Of a stretch of DNA of 64,000 bases, positions 45,298 through 53,361 are shown one piece after another. Under the pieces are notes generated by a model. The model was not told where the DNA came from, did no database searches, and saw nothing but the letters and a program-made list of their open reading frames with translations. The position numbers and the translations under genes were made by a program. Numbering within the stretch: position 1 is the first letter of the stretch; each line of letters begins with the position of its first letter. Source of the stretch: Blastopirellula retiformator (lineage in GTDB: Bacteria > Planctomycetota > Planctomycetia > Pirellulales > Pirellulaceae); the NCBI RefSeq assembly GCF_007859755.1, contig NZ_SJPF01000008.1, positions 4,878-68,877 on the forward strand, in the 5' to 3' direction.

Positions 45298-45364
45298 GTA
45301 GGGTCCGCTGTGCGGACCAGACAAACCGCAGCGTAGCGCGATGGTCCGCACAGCGGACCCCTAC
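45298..45364. repeat. Inverted pair of REP palindromes, second family
   Basis: Plus unit 45298-45318: GTAG-GGTCCGC-TGT-GCGGACC; minus unit 45343-45364 with the same sequence plus one G after GTAG. The pair can fold into a long hairpin of ~22 bp arms with a 22-nt loop. Same architecture (GTAG, 7-bp stem, 3-nt loop) as the family at 9365 and 22275 but different stem sequence. Located between the CNNM gene and recO. Confidence 0.75.
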
Positions 45365-45407
45365 GAAGGGCGGTCGCCCAAGAAATCTGTCCGCTAGCAC
45401 CGCATCT

Positions 45408-46160
45408 ATGTCGAGCGAAAAAACTACTGGGATCGTTATTCGCATTGTCGAATTCAGCGAAAGCAGTTGCATTACCACGCTATTTACGGAGGATTTCGGC
45501 AAGATTACCGGAATTGCCAAGGGATGCCGCCGCCCGAAAAGCGCGTTCGAGTCTGCTATTGACCTGTTGTCCCTCTGTCGCATAGTGTTCCTCCACAAAA
45601 CGAGCGACTCCCTCGATATCCTGACCGAAGCTAAACTTCTTCGAAAGTTTCGCTCGGCTCAGCGTAGCCTGCCCCATTTGTACGCGGGGTACTACATCGC
45701 CGAGTTGCTCGCCCAATTTACGCACGAATCGGATCCGTATCAGGAGTTATTCCAGATTACGGACCAGACCTTGCACGAACTGGATAGCGGCGGAGACGTA
45801 ATGAAGTTAACGCTTCATTTCGAACTGCAGCTGCTGCGGTTGTTGGGGCAATTGCCGGAATTATCGTTTTGCGTCGATACCGGTACGCCCGCCCCAAAGA
45901 CCGGTCGCGTGCCGTTGGGGCTGTTGGCTGGCGGCGTACTTTCGCCAGAAGCCAGGGCCGGACATCGGCAGGTGATTGACGTCAGTGCGGAAACGTTAGA
46001 GATCTTCCGTCGGTTTGCCGAGCCGGGAGACGCGTGGCGAGAAACGGAGATCCCGCCGAAGCGCAGCGGCGAATGCCGCGGCGTTATTAATCGATACATC
46101 ACGCATCAAGCGGGCCATCGGCTTAAGATGCACGACATGCTGGGAATGTTGAGCGAATGA
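45408..46160 (+). CDS. recO: DNA repair protein RecO
   Basis: 250 residues. Loads RecA with RecR during gap repair. N-terminal OB-fold: TTGIVIRIVEFSESSCITTLFTEDFGKITGIAKGCRRPKS; then helical C-terminal domain (FELQLLRLLGQLPELSFC) without a clear four-Cys zinc site. Its stop overlaps the following start (ATGA). Confidence 0.9.
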   Translation: MSSEKTTGIVIRIVEFSESSCITTLFTEDFGKITGIAKGCRRPKSAFESAIDLLSLCRIVFLHKTSDSLDILTEAKLLRKFRSAQRSLPHLYAGYYIAELLAQFTHESDPYQELFQITDQTLHELDSGGDVMKLTLHFELQLLRLLGQLPELSFCVDTGTPAPKTGRVPLGLLAGGVLSPEARAGHRQVIDVSAETLEIFRRFAEPGDAWRETEIPPKRSGECRGVINRYITHQAGHRLKMHDMLGMLSE

Positions 46161-47470
46161 AACGAATGCCGGGACATGGATGCCCCCGTCGATCGTTATG
46201 GGCAGGAAGCCTTGCCGTCGTCTTGCTGGCGACGACCATGCTAGGCTGCGCTTCATGGCGACCAGGCGGAGCGACGCAAGTCGCCAATACCCCCGAAGCG
46301 TCGACCGGCGTTCGCCAGGTTTCGTTTGAAGAAAACGAGCCCCCCGGCGCCGAGGTCGATCCGGTCACCGTTGAGAAAAAGTCATGGTGGCAATCGCTGG
46401 GCGGCAGTAGCGTCGAACGCTCGATCCGCGAATCGACCGGCCGCGTCGTGCAAGACAAAGCCCGCGCCAAGCGTCTCTATGCCGAAGCGGAAACGCTGTA
46501 CGACCAAGGGATGAAGGCCCCGGTCGACAAACGCGACAGCTCGTTGCATCGGGCGGCCGACAACTTCAAACTGGCCGGCAAGTACTATCCCGAGTCGGAC
46601 CTCGAAGAAAACTCGCTGATGTACGCCGCCGAGTGCTACTACTTTTTGGACGAGTATCCCAGCGCCGTCGAGATGTATGGCAAGTTGGTCAAGAAGTACC
46701 CGAATACCAAATATCTCGATCAGGTCGGCAACCGCCGTTTCAAATTAGCTCGCTACTGGGTTGAGCGGTACAACGAAAACCCCGACGCGTCGCTGCAGCC
46801 GAACCTTACCGACGAGCAGCGTCCGCTGTTCGACCGCTTTGGCAATGCGATCAAGCTTTACGACATGATTCGGTTGGACGACCCGACCGGCAAGCTAGCC
46901 GACGACGCCACCTTGGCCGCCGCCAACGCCAACTTCAAGCAAGAGAAGTACGAAGCGGCCGATCGCTTCTACACCGACCTCCGGCAGAACTTCCCCTCCA
47001 GCGAACATCAGTTCATCGCTCACTATCTGGGCATGTTCTGCAAGCTGAAGATGTATCAGGGACCGTCGTATGATGGTCAGTCGCTGGACGAAGCGGGCAA
47101 ACTGGCCGAGCGGATGGAGCGTCAGTTCCCCGATCGCGTCGCCGAACATCGCGAAGCGATTGACGCCGCCAAGAAAGAAGTGCGAGCCAAACAAGCGGAA
47201 CGCCTCTGGCACTTGGCGACCTTCTTTGAAGGACGTCAGCAGTATGGCGGCGCCCGCTTCTACTACTTCCAGGTGATTCAGGACTTCCCGAACTCGAACA
47301 TGGCCGACGCCGCCCGTGAGCGTATGCGGGAGATCGCCGATCGTCCCGACCATCCCGAGCAAAAGGCGCAGTGGCTGGTCGACTTGCTCGACTATGACGA
47401 GGACAAGGACATGCCGAAGATTGCGCCGGAAGACCCGACTCCCCGCACCGCTAACGTTCAGGCCCCATGA
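46157..47470 (+). CDS. BamD-like TPR lipoprotein
   Basis: 437 residues. A lipoprotein signal: VVLLATTMLGCASW, lipobox MLGC near residue 31. The middle and C-terminal parts have repeated TPR-type helices: KLAGKYYPESDLEENSLMYA, AECYYFLDEYPSAVEMYGKL, KKYPNTKYLDQVGNR, DRFYTDLRQNFPSSEHQF, ATFFEGRQQYGGARFYYFQVI, QDFPNSNMADAAR. This is the pattern of BamD-type proteins that assemble outer-membrane beta-barrels. It is longer than typical BamD (~245), with a ~70-residue linker after the Cys. Overlaps both neighbours, including an LptE-like gene, consistent with an envelope role. Confidence 0.75.
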   Translation: MKRMPGHGCPRRSLWAGSLAVVLLATTMLGCASWRPGGATQVANTPEASTGVRQVSFEENEPPGAEVDPVTVEKKSWWQSLGGSSVERSIRESTGRVVQDKARAKRLYAEAETLYDQGMKAPVDKRDSSLHRAADNFKLAGKYYPESDLEENSLMYAAECYYFLDEYPSAVEMYGKLVKKYPNTKYLDQVGNRRFKLARYWVERYNENPDASLQPNLTDEQRPLFDRFGNAIKLYDMIRLDDPTGKLADDATLAAANANFKQEKYEAADRFYTDLRQNFPSSEHQFIAHYLGMFCKLKMYQGPSYDGQSLDEAGKLAERMERQFPDRVAEHREAIDAAKKEVRAKQAERLWHLATFFEGRQQYGGARFYYFQVIQDFPNSNMADAARERMREIADRPDHPEQKAQWLVDLLDYDEDKDMPKIAPEDPTPRTANVQAP

Positions 47471-48000
47471 TCGATCGTCGTTGGATCTCGTTGCCGCTGC
47501 TAGTCGCGCTGCTCAGTTCCGGCTGCGCCTGCTACCAGATTGGTGCGCGAACGCTCTACCGGCCCGATATCCAGACGATTTACGTCCCGATGTTCCCGTC
47601 CGAGTCGTTTCGTCCCGGTTTGGGAGAACGCCTGACCGAAGCGGTGGTGCGTGAGATCGAATCGACGACCCCTTATAAGGTCGTCTCGAAAGAAATGGCC
47701 GACAGTACCCTCAGCGGCGAGCTGGTCGCCGACCAGAAGGCGGTTATAGCCGAGAACGGTCTGGACGAAGCCCGCGTGATTCAGGAAACCTTGACGGTCG
47801 TCTATCGCTGGACTGACGCCCGGGGAAACGCCTTGCGAGATCCTCTTTCGCTGAGCCTGGCGCCGGCCCTTTCGGCCGATCGGATCAACACTTCCAGCAA
47901 GTACGTCCCCGAAGCGGGGCAAACGATGGCGATCGCCCAGGAAGAGGCGATCCGCGACCTGGCGGTGCAAATCGTCCGAAACATGCAGGCGCCCTGGTGA
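47467..48000 (+). CDS. LptE-like LPS-assembly lipoprotein
   Basis: 177 residues. Signal ending LLSSGCACYQIG (lipobox SSGC). The mature part starts YQIGARTLYRPDIQTIYVPMF, with LTEAVVREIESTTPYKVVS and LSGELVADQKAVI following, and closes DLAVQIVRNMQ; this strand-helix arrangement with the IQTI-VP phrase is typical of LptE, the partner of the LptD LPS pore. ATGA overlap with the BamD-like gene. Confidence 0.8.
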   Translation: MIDRRWISLPLLVALLSSGCACYQIGARTLYRPDIQTIYVPMFPSESFRPGLGERLTEAVVREIESTTPYKVVSKEMADSTLSGELVADQKAVIAENGLDEARVIQETLTVVYRWTDARGNALRDPLSLSLAPALSADRINTSSKYVPEAGQTMAIAQEEAIRDLAVQIVRNMQAPW

Positions 48001-48032
48001 TTCTGGCTATCGCCGCTTGCTAAAATAGTGCG

Positions 48033-48932
48033 ATGCACACCGACGACCTCTCGACCCGATTTCCGAGCCGCGCTTCGACCTGGAAGCTACGTACTCGCAC
48101 CCTGACCTTCGACTGCACGCCGCAGTTGATGGCGATCATCAATGTGACGCCGGACAGCTTTTCCGACGGCGGCTCTTACTTTGATCCAATGCTGGCGGTT
48201 GAGCAGGCCCTCCGCTGTGCCGAGGAAGGCGCCGCGATTCTGGACATCGGCGGCGAGAGCACCCGGCCGTATGCCGACAAGGTCGACAAGTCGGAAGAAC
48301 TCCGGCGCGTGATCCCGGTGATCGAGCGCCTGAGAGAAGCGACCAGCGTGCCGATCTCGATCGACACCTCCAAGGCGGTGGTCGCCCGCGAAGCGATTGC
48401 TGCTGGGGCCGAGATCATCAATGACGTGACCGGCCTTTCCGGCGATCCGCAAATGCTGGAAACGGCGATTCGCACCCAGGCCGGTATCTGCGCCATGCAC
48501 ATGCAGGGGACGCCGCAGACGATGCAAGACGACCCGCAGTATGACAATGTGGTGGAGGATATCTTCGCCTACCTGGCCGAGCGGCGCGACGCGTTAATTG
48601 CGGCTGGAATTGAGCCAGAGCGAATCTGCCTCGATCCCGGCGTCGGTTTTGGCAAAACGCATCAGCACAATTTAGAATTGATGGCTCAGTGCGGGCGATA
48701 TCATGAGTTGGGCCAACCGCTGCTGGTCGGCCATTCGCGTAAAGGGTTTGTCGGTAAGTTGCTCGACAATGCGGAAGCGCCGCGTACGTATGGCACGATC
48801 GGCGGAACACTGGCCCTGGCGCGGCAAGGTGTGCAGATCATCCGCGTGCATGAGGTGCGGGCGAATAAGGAAGCGCTGCGGCTGTTTGTGGCGTGTGGCG
48901 GTGTGGATGGGAAGGCAGGGGAAATCCTCTAA
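48033..48932 (+). CDS. folP: Dihydropteroate synthase
   Basis: 299 residues. Condenses p-aminobenzoate with hydroxymethyl-dihydropterin diphosphate in folate synthesis. Both family signatures are present: MAIINVTPDSFSDGGSYFD and GAAILDIGGESTRPYA; further ISIDTSKAVVAREAI, IINDVTGLSGD, LDPGVGFGKTHQHNLELM and VGHSRKGFVG. Last gene of the plus-strand core block. Confidence 0.95.
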   Translation: MHTDDLSTRFPSRASTWKLRTRTLTFDCTPQLMAIINVTPDSFSDGGSYFDPMLAVEQALRCAEEGAAILDIGGESTRPYADKVDKSEELRRVIPVIERLREATSVPISIDTSKAVVAREAIAAGAEIINDVTGLSGDPQMLETAIRTQAGICAMHMQGTPQTMQDDPQYDNVVEDIFAYLAERRDALIAAGIEPERICLDPGVGFGKTHQHNLELMAQCGRYHELGQPLLVGHSRKGFVGKLLDNAEAPRTYGTIGGTLALARQGVQIIRVHEVRANKEALRLFVACGGVDGKAGEIL

Positions 48933-48963
48933 TACAATTCTTGCGTTGGATTAGACTGGGGAC

Positions 48964-49524
48964 GTGGAAACCGAATTTCAAAACCCGTACGCCAGTCCGC
49001 ACGCAACGGCGAAACCGATCCAGGCTTCCGGGATACCGCCACTGGATTGGTGTCAGTTTCCCACGATCAGTGGGCTCATGCTGGGGGCGTTCCAGGGCGC
49101 CGTGTTGGCGGTGCTCCATGTCATTTGGCTATCGATTCTGTTACCCAGCGACCCAGGGGTGCTCTTCTCGTTGCCGCTTAGGCTGGTTGTTTTCGGGTTG
49201 GCGTTTGGGGTGATGGGGGCATTGTGTGGCGCGATCGTGGGGAGCGTTGCGCTGGCAACGCGCAACGCGGCTTGGCGAACGGCGGCTCATTTTTTTAGCT
49301 GTGCGATTGTTCCGCCTGCGGTGTTCGCAGGGCCGCTATCGGCCTACTATTACTCAGCCCATTCGCTCGCGTATCCTGGCATCGGGTTTGCGATCATGGT
49401 GCTGTTTGGCTGTGGTTTGATGATGGGGTTGTACCTGTTGGGGGGGTTGAAAACGCTCGATCGCACCGAAAGAGAAGAAGCATCGATGGCCGCATCAGGA
49501 GGCGATGTTGACGAGCGTCAATGA
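48964..49524 (+). CDS. NPYASP-type small membrane protein (paralogue 1)
   Basis: 186 residues beginning METEFQNPYASPH from GTG 48964, then an ~20-residue hydrophilic part, PPLDWCQFPTISGLMLGAF and four hydrophobic helices. No known family or function. Two similar genes follow (49505 and 50050), giving a tandem triplet: each has N-P-Y/F-A-S/P-P near the N-terminus and a four-helix membrane domain. The NPYASP-type start recurs in membrane proteins of planctomycetes. The stop overlaps the beginning of paralogue 2. Confidence 0.7.
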   Translation: METEFQNPYASPHATAKPIQASGIPPLDWCQFPTISGLMLGAFQGAVLAVLHVIWLSILLPSDPGVLFSLPLRLVVFGLAFGVMGALCGAIVGSVALATRNAAWRTAAHFFSCAIVPPAVFAGPLSAYYYSAHSLAYPGIGFAIMVLFGCGLMMGLYLLGGLKTLDRTEREEASMAASGGDVDERQ

Positions 49525-50057
49525 CAACCGGTTCGCCCCGCCAAAGACGGCGGAAACGGCCAGCGCCGAGCGAGAGATTACCCCGTTCGAATGGTGCAAG
49601 ACGCCTGTGGTGGCCGGGCTTCGGCTAGGGGCGTTTTTCGGTGCTGCTCGCGGTCTTGTATCTTCTGGGAATCGCGATCGCTTTCCCAGACAATCCATCG
49701 GTTCTTTTGTCGTTGCCATTCACGATGTTGATTTTTGGGGCCGTGTTCGCGTTCTTGGGTGCGCTGAGCGGTCTCCTTGTCGGGCTCGTCGCCATGCTCA
49801 CGCGCGATTCATCTTGGCGAAGCGTTCCGCAATTTGTAAGCTGTGCCACTATGCCGCCGCTTCTATTTGCCGGTCCCTTTATCGCGATCGCGTATTGGGT
49901 GCGGGTTCCCATTACTCCAACGATAATGATCATTACCGCGATCTTGTTGTTCTGCGGCATGTTGATGGGAGTGTTTCTGTTTCGAAGGGTGCAATCGCCG
50001 GCCCATGCCATGTTTGCGAACAGAGCCGCGCTCCTACGGGGAGGCGAACTTGACTGA
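49505..50057 (+). pseudogene. NPYASP-type membrane protein (paralogue 2), frameshifted
   Basis: The start MLTSVNDNRFAPPKTAE and TPFEWCKTPVVAGLRLGAFF align with paralogue 1, but at about 49635-49645 the frame breaks; the remaining homology (LAVLYLLGIAIAFPDNPSVL, LIFGAVFAFLGALSGLLVGL, SWRSVPQFVSCATMPPLLFAG) is in another frame to the stop at 50057. One extra T in the run at 49636-49639 (GGCGTTTTTCGG), or loss of two bases after it, would explain the shift. Either recently inactivated or a base-call error. Confidence 0.7.
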
Positions 50058-50613
50058 CGCCAACGAAAATCCGTTCGCCAGCCCGCCGGTCGAGCAGCAA
50101 GATCCTGCCGATGCGCCCCTGATGGATGGGGATAAGATCGGGCGTTGGTTGGCGCTGCCGTTTATCTCGGGGGCGCTCAATGGAGCGGGGATCGCAACAG
50201 CTCTTACCGCCTGTTTTGTGTTGGGCGTCTCTTATGCTGAAGGGGTGCTGCTTGATTTGATCGCCGTACAGGAAAATCGAACCTCGCTGGGAATTGCGTT
50301 GGCGATGGCCGGTATATACGGGGGAGTTTTAGGTTCGCTTTCGGGGCTGATACATGGGCTGACCGCTTTCGCTCTTCGGAAGCGTCCGAGTAACCATGGG
50401 TTGACATATGCGATGGGATATCTCGCTCCGCTGGCGCTGATGTGGGCCCCGGTGTTCATTATAATTGCGGTCTTTCGCGGCGAAGCGTTGTTGTGGACGA
50501 TGGTGGTGCTTTCCCTCTTGTTAGTGGCGTCCGCATGCGTGCTGTTTGGGTGGCGAATGAACCGCAACATCCGCAAATATCTGCTGTCTCGCATTGCTGA
50601 CGAATCCGCGTAG
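50050..50613 (+). CDS. NPYASP-type small membrane protein (paralogue 3)
   Basis: About 187 residues from TTG 50050, which overlaps the stop of paralogue 2 and has GGGGAGG just upstream: LTDANENPFASPPVEQQD at the N-terminus, then a hydrophilic stretch and four membrane helices (LPFISGALNGAGIATALTAC, GIALAMAGIYGGVLGSLSGL, LAPLALMWAPVFIIIAVF, LWTMVVLSLLLVASACVLF). More distant from the other two. Function unknown. Confidence 0.7.
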   Translation: MTDANENPFASPPVEQQDPADAPLMDGDKIGRWLALPFISGALNGAGIATALTACFVLGVSYAEGVLLDLIAVQENRTSLGIALAMAGIYGGVLGSLSGLIHGLTAFALRKRPSNHGLTYAMGYLAPLALMWAPVFIIIAVFRGEALLWTMVVLSLLLVASACVLFGWRMNRNIRKYLLSRIADESA

Positions 50614-50779
50614 ACCTGGCGCCTGTTTGTAAGTTTCGACAGGGAAACGGTTTATCGCTTCTGGATGAACCTTTCCGCTTGCCGCGTTTCCATTGACTTA
50701 AACGGCAAATCTCTCGATACTACCGAGTCCGGTGCCTGCGCGCTCGCCGCTCGCTAACCCATTACCAATTCAAGGTTTC

Positions 50780-52054
50780 ATGTCGATTCTCGAGAATCAA
50801 GATCTGGCCCAGTACTGTCTGGAAACCGCGCTACAGGCGAAAGAGGCTTCGGCCGCTTTGGCGTTGGTCTCTGGCGCACAGAAGAATGGCTGGCTACGGG
50901 AATCGGCCAAGCGGCTGCGCGCTGCCGAAGCGGCGATCACCGCCGCCAACGCGCTCGACCTGGAGGCGGCGCCCCAGTTTGGGCTGACCCCGGCTGAAGT
51001 GGATCGACTGAAACTGGACGGCAAACGGATCGAAAGCATCGCCGCTGGTCTGGAGCAGATCGCCATGCTCGAGGATCCGATTGGCCGGGTGATCGACTCG
51101 ACGGTCCGGCCGAACGGACTCGACATCCAGAAGATTCGCGTACCGCTGGGGGTCGTCTTCTTCATCTATGAGTCTCGTCCCAACGTGACTGCCGATGCGG
51201 CCGCCATTTGCGTCAAGAGCGGCAACGCGGTCATCCTGCGTGGCGGCAAAGAAGCCGCTCACTCGTCGCGAGCGATCGTCGAAGTGATGCAAGACTGTGC
51301 CCTCGACTACGATATTCCTACGACGGCCGTCCAATTGGTCAACACGTCGGACCGCGCCGCCGTTGGGCACTTTCTAAAACTGAATCAATACATCGATGTC
51401 GCAATTCCGCGCGGCGGAGAAGGGCTGATTCGCCGAGTCGCCGACGAAGCGACGATGCCGGTGATCAAGCACTTTAACGGCAACTGTCACGTTTATGTCG
51501 ACCGTGACGCCGATCTCGACATGGCGATGTCGATCGCGGTGAACAGCAAGTGTCATCGTTATGGCGTCTGCAATGCGGCTGAGTCCCTGGTCGTACACCA
51601 GGATGTGGCTGATCTGTTTTTGCCGGCAATTGGCGCCGCTTTGCTGGAGCGAGGCGTCGAGATTCGGGGCGACTCGACGACGCAGTCGTTGGTCCTGAAA
51701 GCGAAGACGGCGACCGACGAGGATTTTGCGGCTGAGTACCTGGGCCCGATCATCAGCGTGAAGGTGGTGGAGTCGCTCGACGCGGCGATTCGTCACATCA
51801 ACCTTTACAGCTCGAAGCATACTGAATCGATCGTCACGCGAAATTTAGCGGCGGCTCGCGAGTTCGCTTCGCGGATCGACAGTTCGGCGGTCATGGTCAA
51901 CGCCAGCACGCGGTTTAACGATGGCGGAGAGTTTGGCCTGGGCGCTGAGATCGGGATCAGCACTGACAAGTTCCATGCTCGCGGACCGTGCGGGTTGGAG
52001 GCGCTCACCAGTTATAAGTACGTGGTTTACGGCGACGGCCAGATTCGCTCGTAG
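50780..52054 (+). CDS. proA: Glutamate-5-semialdehyde dehydrogenase (gamma-glutamyl phosphate reductase)
   Basis: 424 residues. NADPH-dependent reduction of gamma-glutamyl phosphate in proline synthesis. Landmarks: PLGVVFFIYESRPNVTADAA, SGNAVILRGGKEAAHSS, VDVAIPRGGEGLIRRV-like block (IDVAIPRGGEGLIR), PVIKHFNGNCHVYVD, catalytic Cys in KCHRYGVCNAAESLVVH, and FGLGAEIGISTDKFHARGPC. ATG 50780; the longer frame adds nothing homologous. No proB nearby. Confidence 0.95.
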   Translation: MSILENQDLAQYCLETALQAKEASAALALVSGAQKNGWLRESAKRLRAAEAAITAANALDLEAAPQFGLTPAEVDRLKLDGKRIESIAAGLEQIAMLEDPIGRVIDSTVRPNGLDIQKIRVPLGVVFFIYESRPNVTADAAAICVKSGNAVILRGGKEAAHSSRAIVEVMQDCALDYDIPTTAVQLVNTSDRAAVGHFLKLNQYIDVAIPRGGEGLIRRVADEATMPVIKHFNGNCHVYVDRDADLDMAMSIAVNSKCHRYGVCNAAESLVVHQDVADLFLPAIGAALLERGVEIRGDSTTQSLVLKAKTATDEDFAAEYLGPIISVKVVESLDAAIRHINLYSSKHTESIVTRNLAAAREFASRIDSSAVMVNASTRFNDGGEFGLGAEIGISTDKFHARGPCGLEALTSYKYVVYGDGQIRS

Positions 52055-52096
52055 CGGCCTTGCCGTAGCGAGCCGATTGGATTCAGGGAGGAATTC

Positions 52097-53236
52097 ATGG
52101 GCAACGACAATGTGCTAAGCCAGGCGGAGGTCGAGAGCCTACTAAGCGCCATGGAGGCGAGTGGGCCGAAGACGTCCGAAGCGCCGCCACCGCCTGCTTC
52201 TTCAGGCGTGCAAGGTCTGGACGCTTCCGCCAGCGCGGCCGATGACATCACCCGACCAACGCGTCATCGCGAGAAGATCACCCCCTACGACTTCAAGCGT
52301 CCCGAGCGTGTCGGCAAAGAACAGATGCGGGCCCTGCAGTCGATGCATGAAGGTTTCGGGCGTAACTTTGGCGCCGCACTGTCAGGTCTCTTGCGCAACA
52401 TCGTCGAGGTGAAGCTGACCAGCGTTGACCAGCTGACCTACAGCGAGTTCGTGTTCAGTCTGGAGAATCCGAGCTGTTTCAACCTGCTGACGGCCAGTCC
52501 GCTGGAAGGGAACCTGATTCTCGACATCAACCCGTCGATTCTCTATCCGATCATCGATCGCTTGTTGGGGGGCGGCAAAGAGAGCAGCCCCGTTTCTCGA
52601 CGTCCGCTCACCGAGATCGAGTTGACGCTCGTGTCGCGGATCACCAGCCTCTTCTTGGGTGAACTGCGGATCGCGTGGGAAAACGTGCTCGACCTGCAGC
52701 TAGGCGTCGTTCGCGTCGAGAGCAACCCGCAGCTGGTCCAAATTGTGCCGCCGAACGAAGTGGTCGTGTTGATCAGTTTCGAACTGGCGATCGGCGACGT
52801 CCGCGGCATGATGAACCTTTGTATTCCGTTCAACTCGATCGAACGAATCGGCGGCAAGCTGACCGCCAACACCTGGTTCGCCTACGGTAGTTCCGAGATC
52901 ACGGACGAATCGCGTCAGGCGCTTAGCACGCAGATGGACGGCGCTTCGGTCAAGCTAGGCGTGACGTTGGCCGAAACGAAGATAACGACCGAAGATCTGC
53001 TGGAGCTGCGAGTTGGCGACATCATCACGACGTCCAAGGATTCACGCGAGCCGCTGAAGGTGAGCGTCAACGGCGTGACTAAGTTCCTGGCCTACCCGGG
53101 CGCCTTTAAGGGACACAAAGCGATTCAGGTCGACGCCATCTTGCCCCCGAAAAAACAAAAGCCGGTTCAGCCAAAGATGCCCAGCAACACGCCGTCGCAA
53201 CCGGCAAAACCGGCAAAACCGCCGGGGAAGAAATAA
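52097..53236 (+). CDS. fliM: Flagellar motor switch protein FliM
   Basis: 379 residues. N-terminal LSQAEVESLLSAME is the CheY-P-binding-type segment; a Pro/Ala-rich linker to ~residue 60; then the conserved core (YDFKRPERVGKEQMRALQSM, FGRNFGAALSGLLRNIVEVK, NPSILYPIIDRLLGGGK, LELRVGDIITTSKDSREPLK) ending in a C-terminal SpoA domain and a Lys/Pro-rich tail. It is isolated from other flagellar genes, with proA upstream, so it must work with motor genes elsewhere. GGAGG precedes ATG 52097. Confidence 0.95.
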   Translation: MGNDNVLSQAEVESLLSAMEASGPKTSEAPPPPASSGVQGLDASASAADDITRPTRHREKITPYDFKRPERVGKEQMRALQSMHEGFGRNFGAALSGLLRNIVEVKLTSVDQLTYSEFVFSLENPSCFNLLTASPLEGNLILDINPSILYPIIDRLLGGGKESSPVSRRPLTEIELTLVSRITSLFLGELRIAWENVLDLQLGVVRVESNPQLVQIVPPNEVVVLISFELAIGDVRGMMNLCIPFNSIERIGGKLTANTWFAYGSSEITDESRQALSTQMDGASVKLGVTLAETKITTEDLLELRVGDIITTSKDSREPLKVSVNGVTKFLAYPGAFKGHKAIQVDAILPPKKQKPVQPKMPSNTPSQPAKPAKPPGKK

Positions 53237-53306
53237 GGGGCCATCGCCAATCGTAGCCCAAGGGCGCAAGCCGAGGGAATGTGGTTGCGATCTGAAAGAG
53301 GTCTCA

Positions 53307-53345
53307 ACGTGTACCACTGCTGGACAAGCCAGCAGTGGTACACGT
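53307..53345. repeat. 17-bp perfect inverted repeat between convergent genes
   Basis: Arms ACGTGTACCACTGCTGG and its complement, 5-nt loop ACAAG. It lies between fliM (ends 53236) and the minus-strand gene ending at 53362. It may act as a terminator or be a repeat-family member; no T-run adjoins it. Confidence 0.7.
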
Positions 53346-53361
53346 GTGAGTCTCGTCAATT

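Noticed and set aside
53307-53345. Perfect 17-bp inverted repeat as a classical rho-independent terminator
   Set aside because: No T-run on either side; kept as a repeat, with termination only as a possibility.
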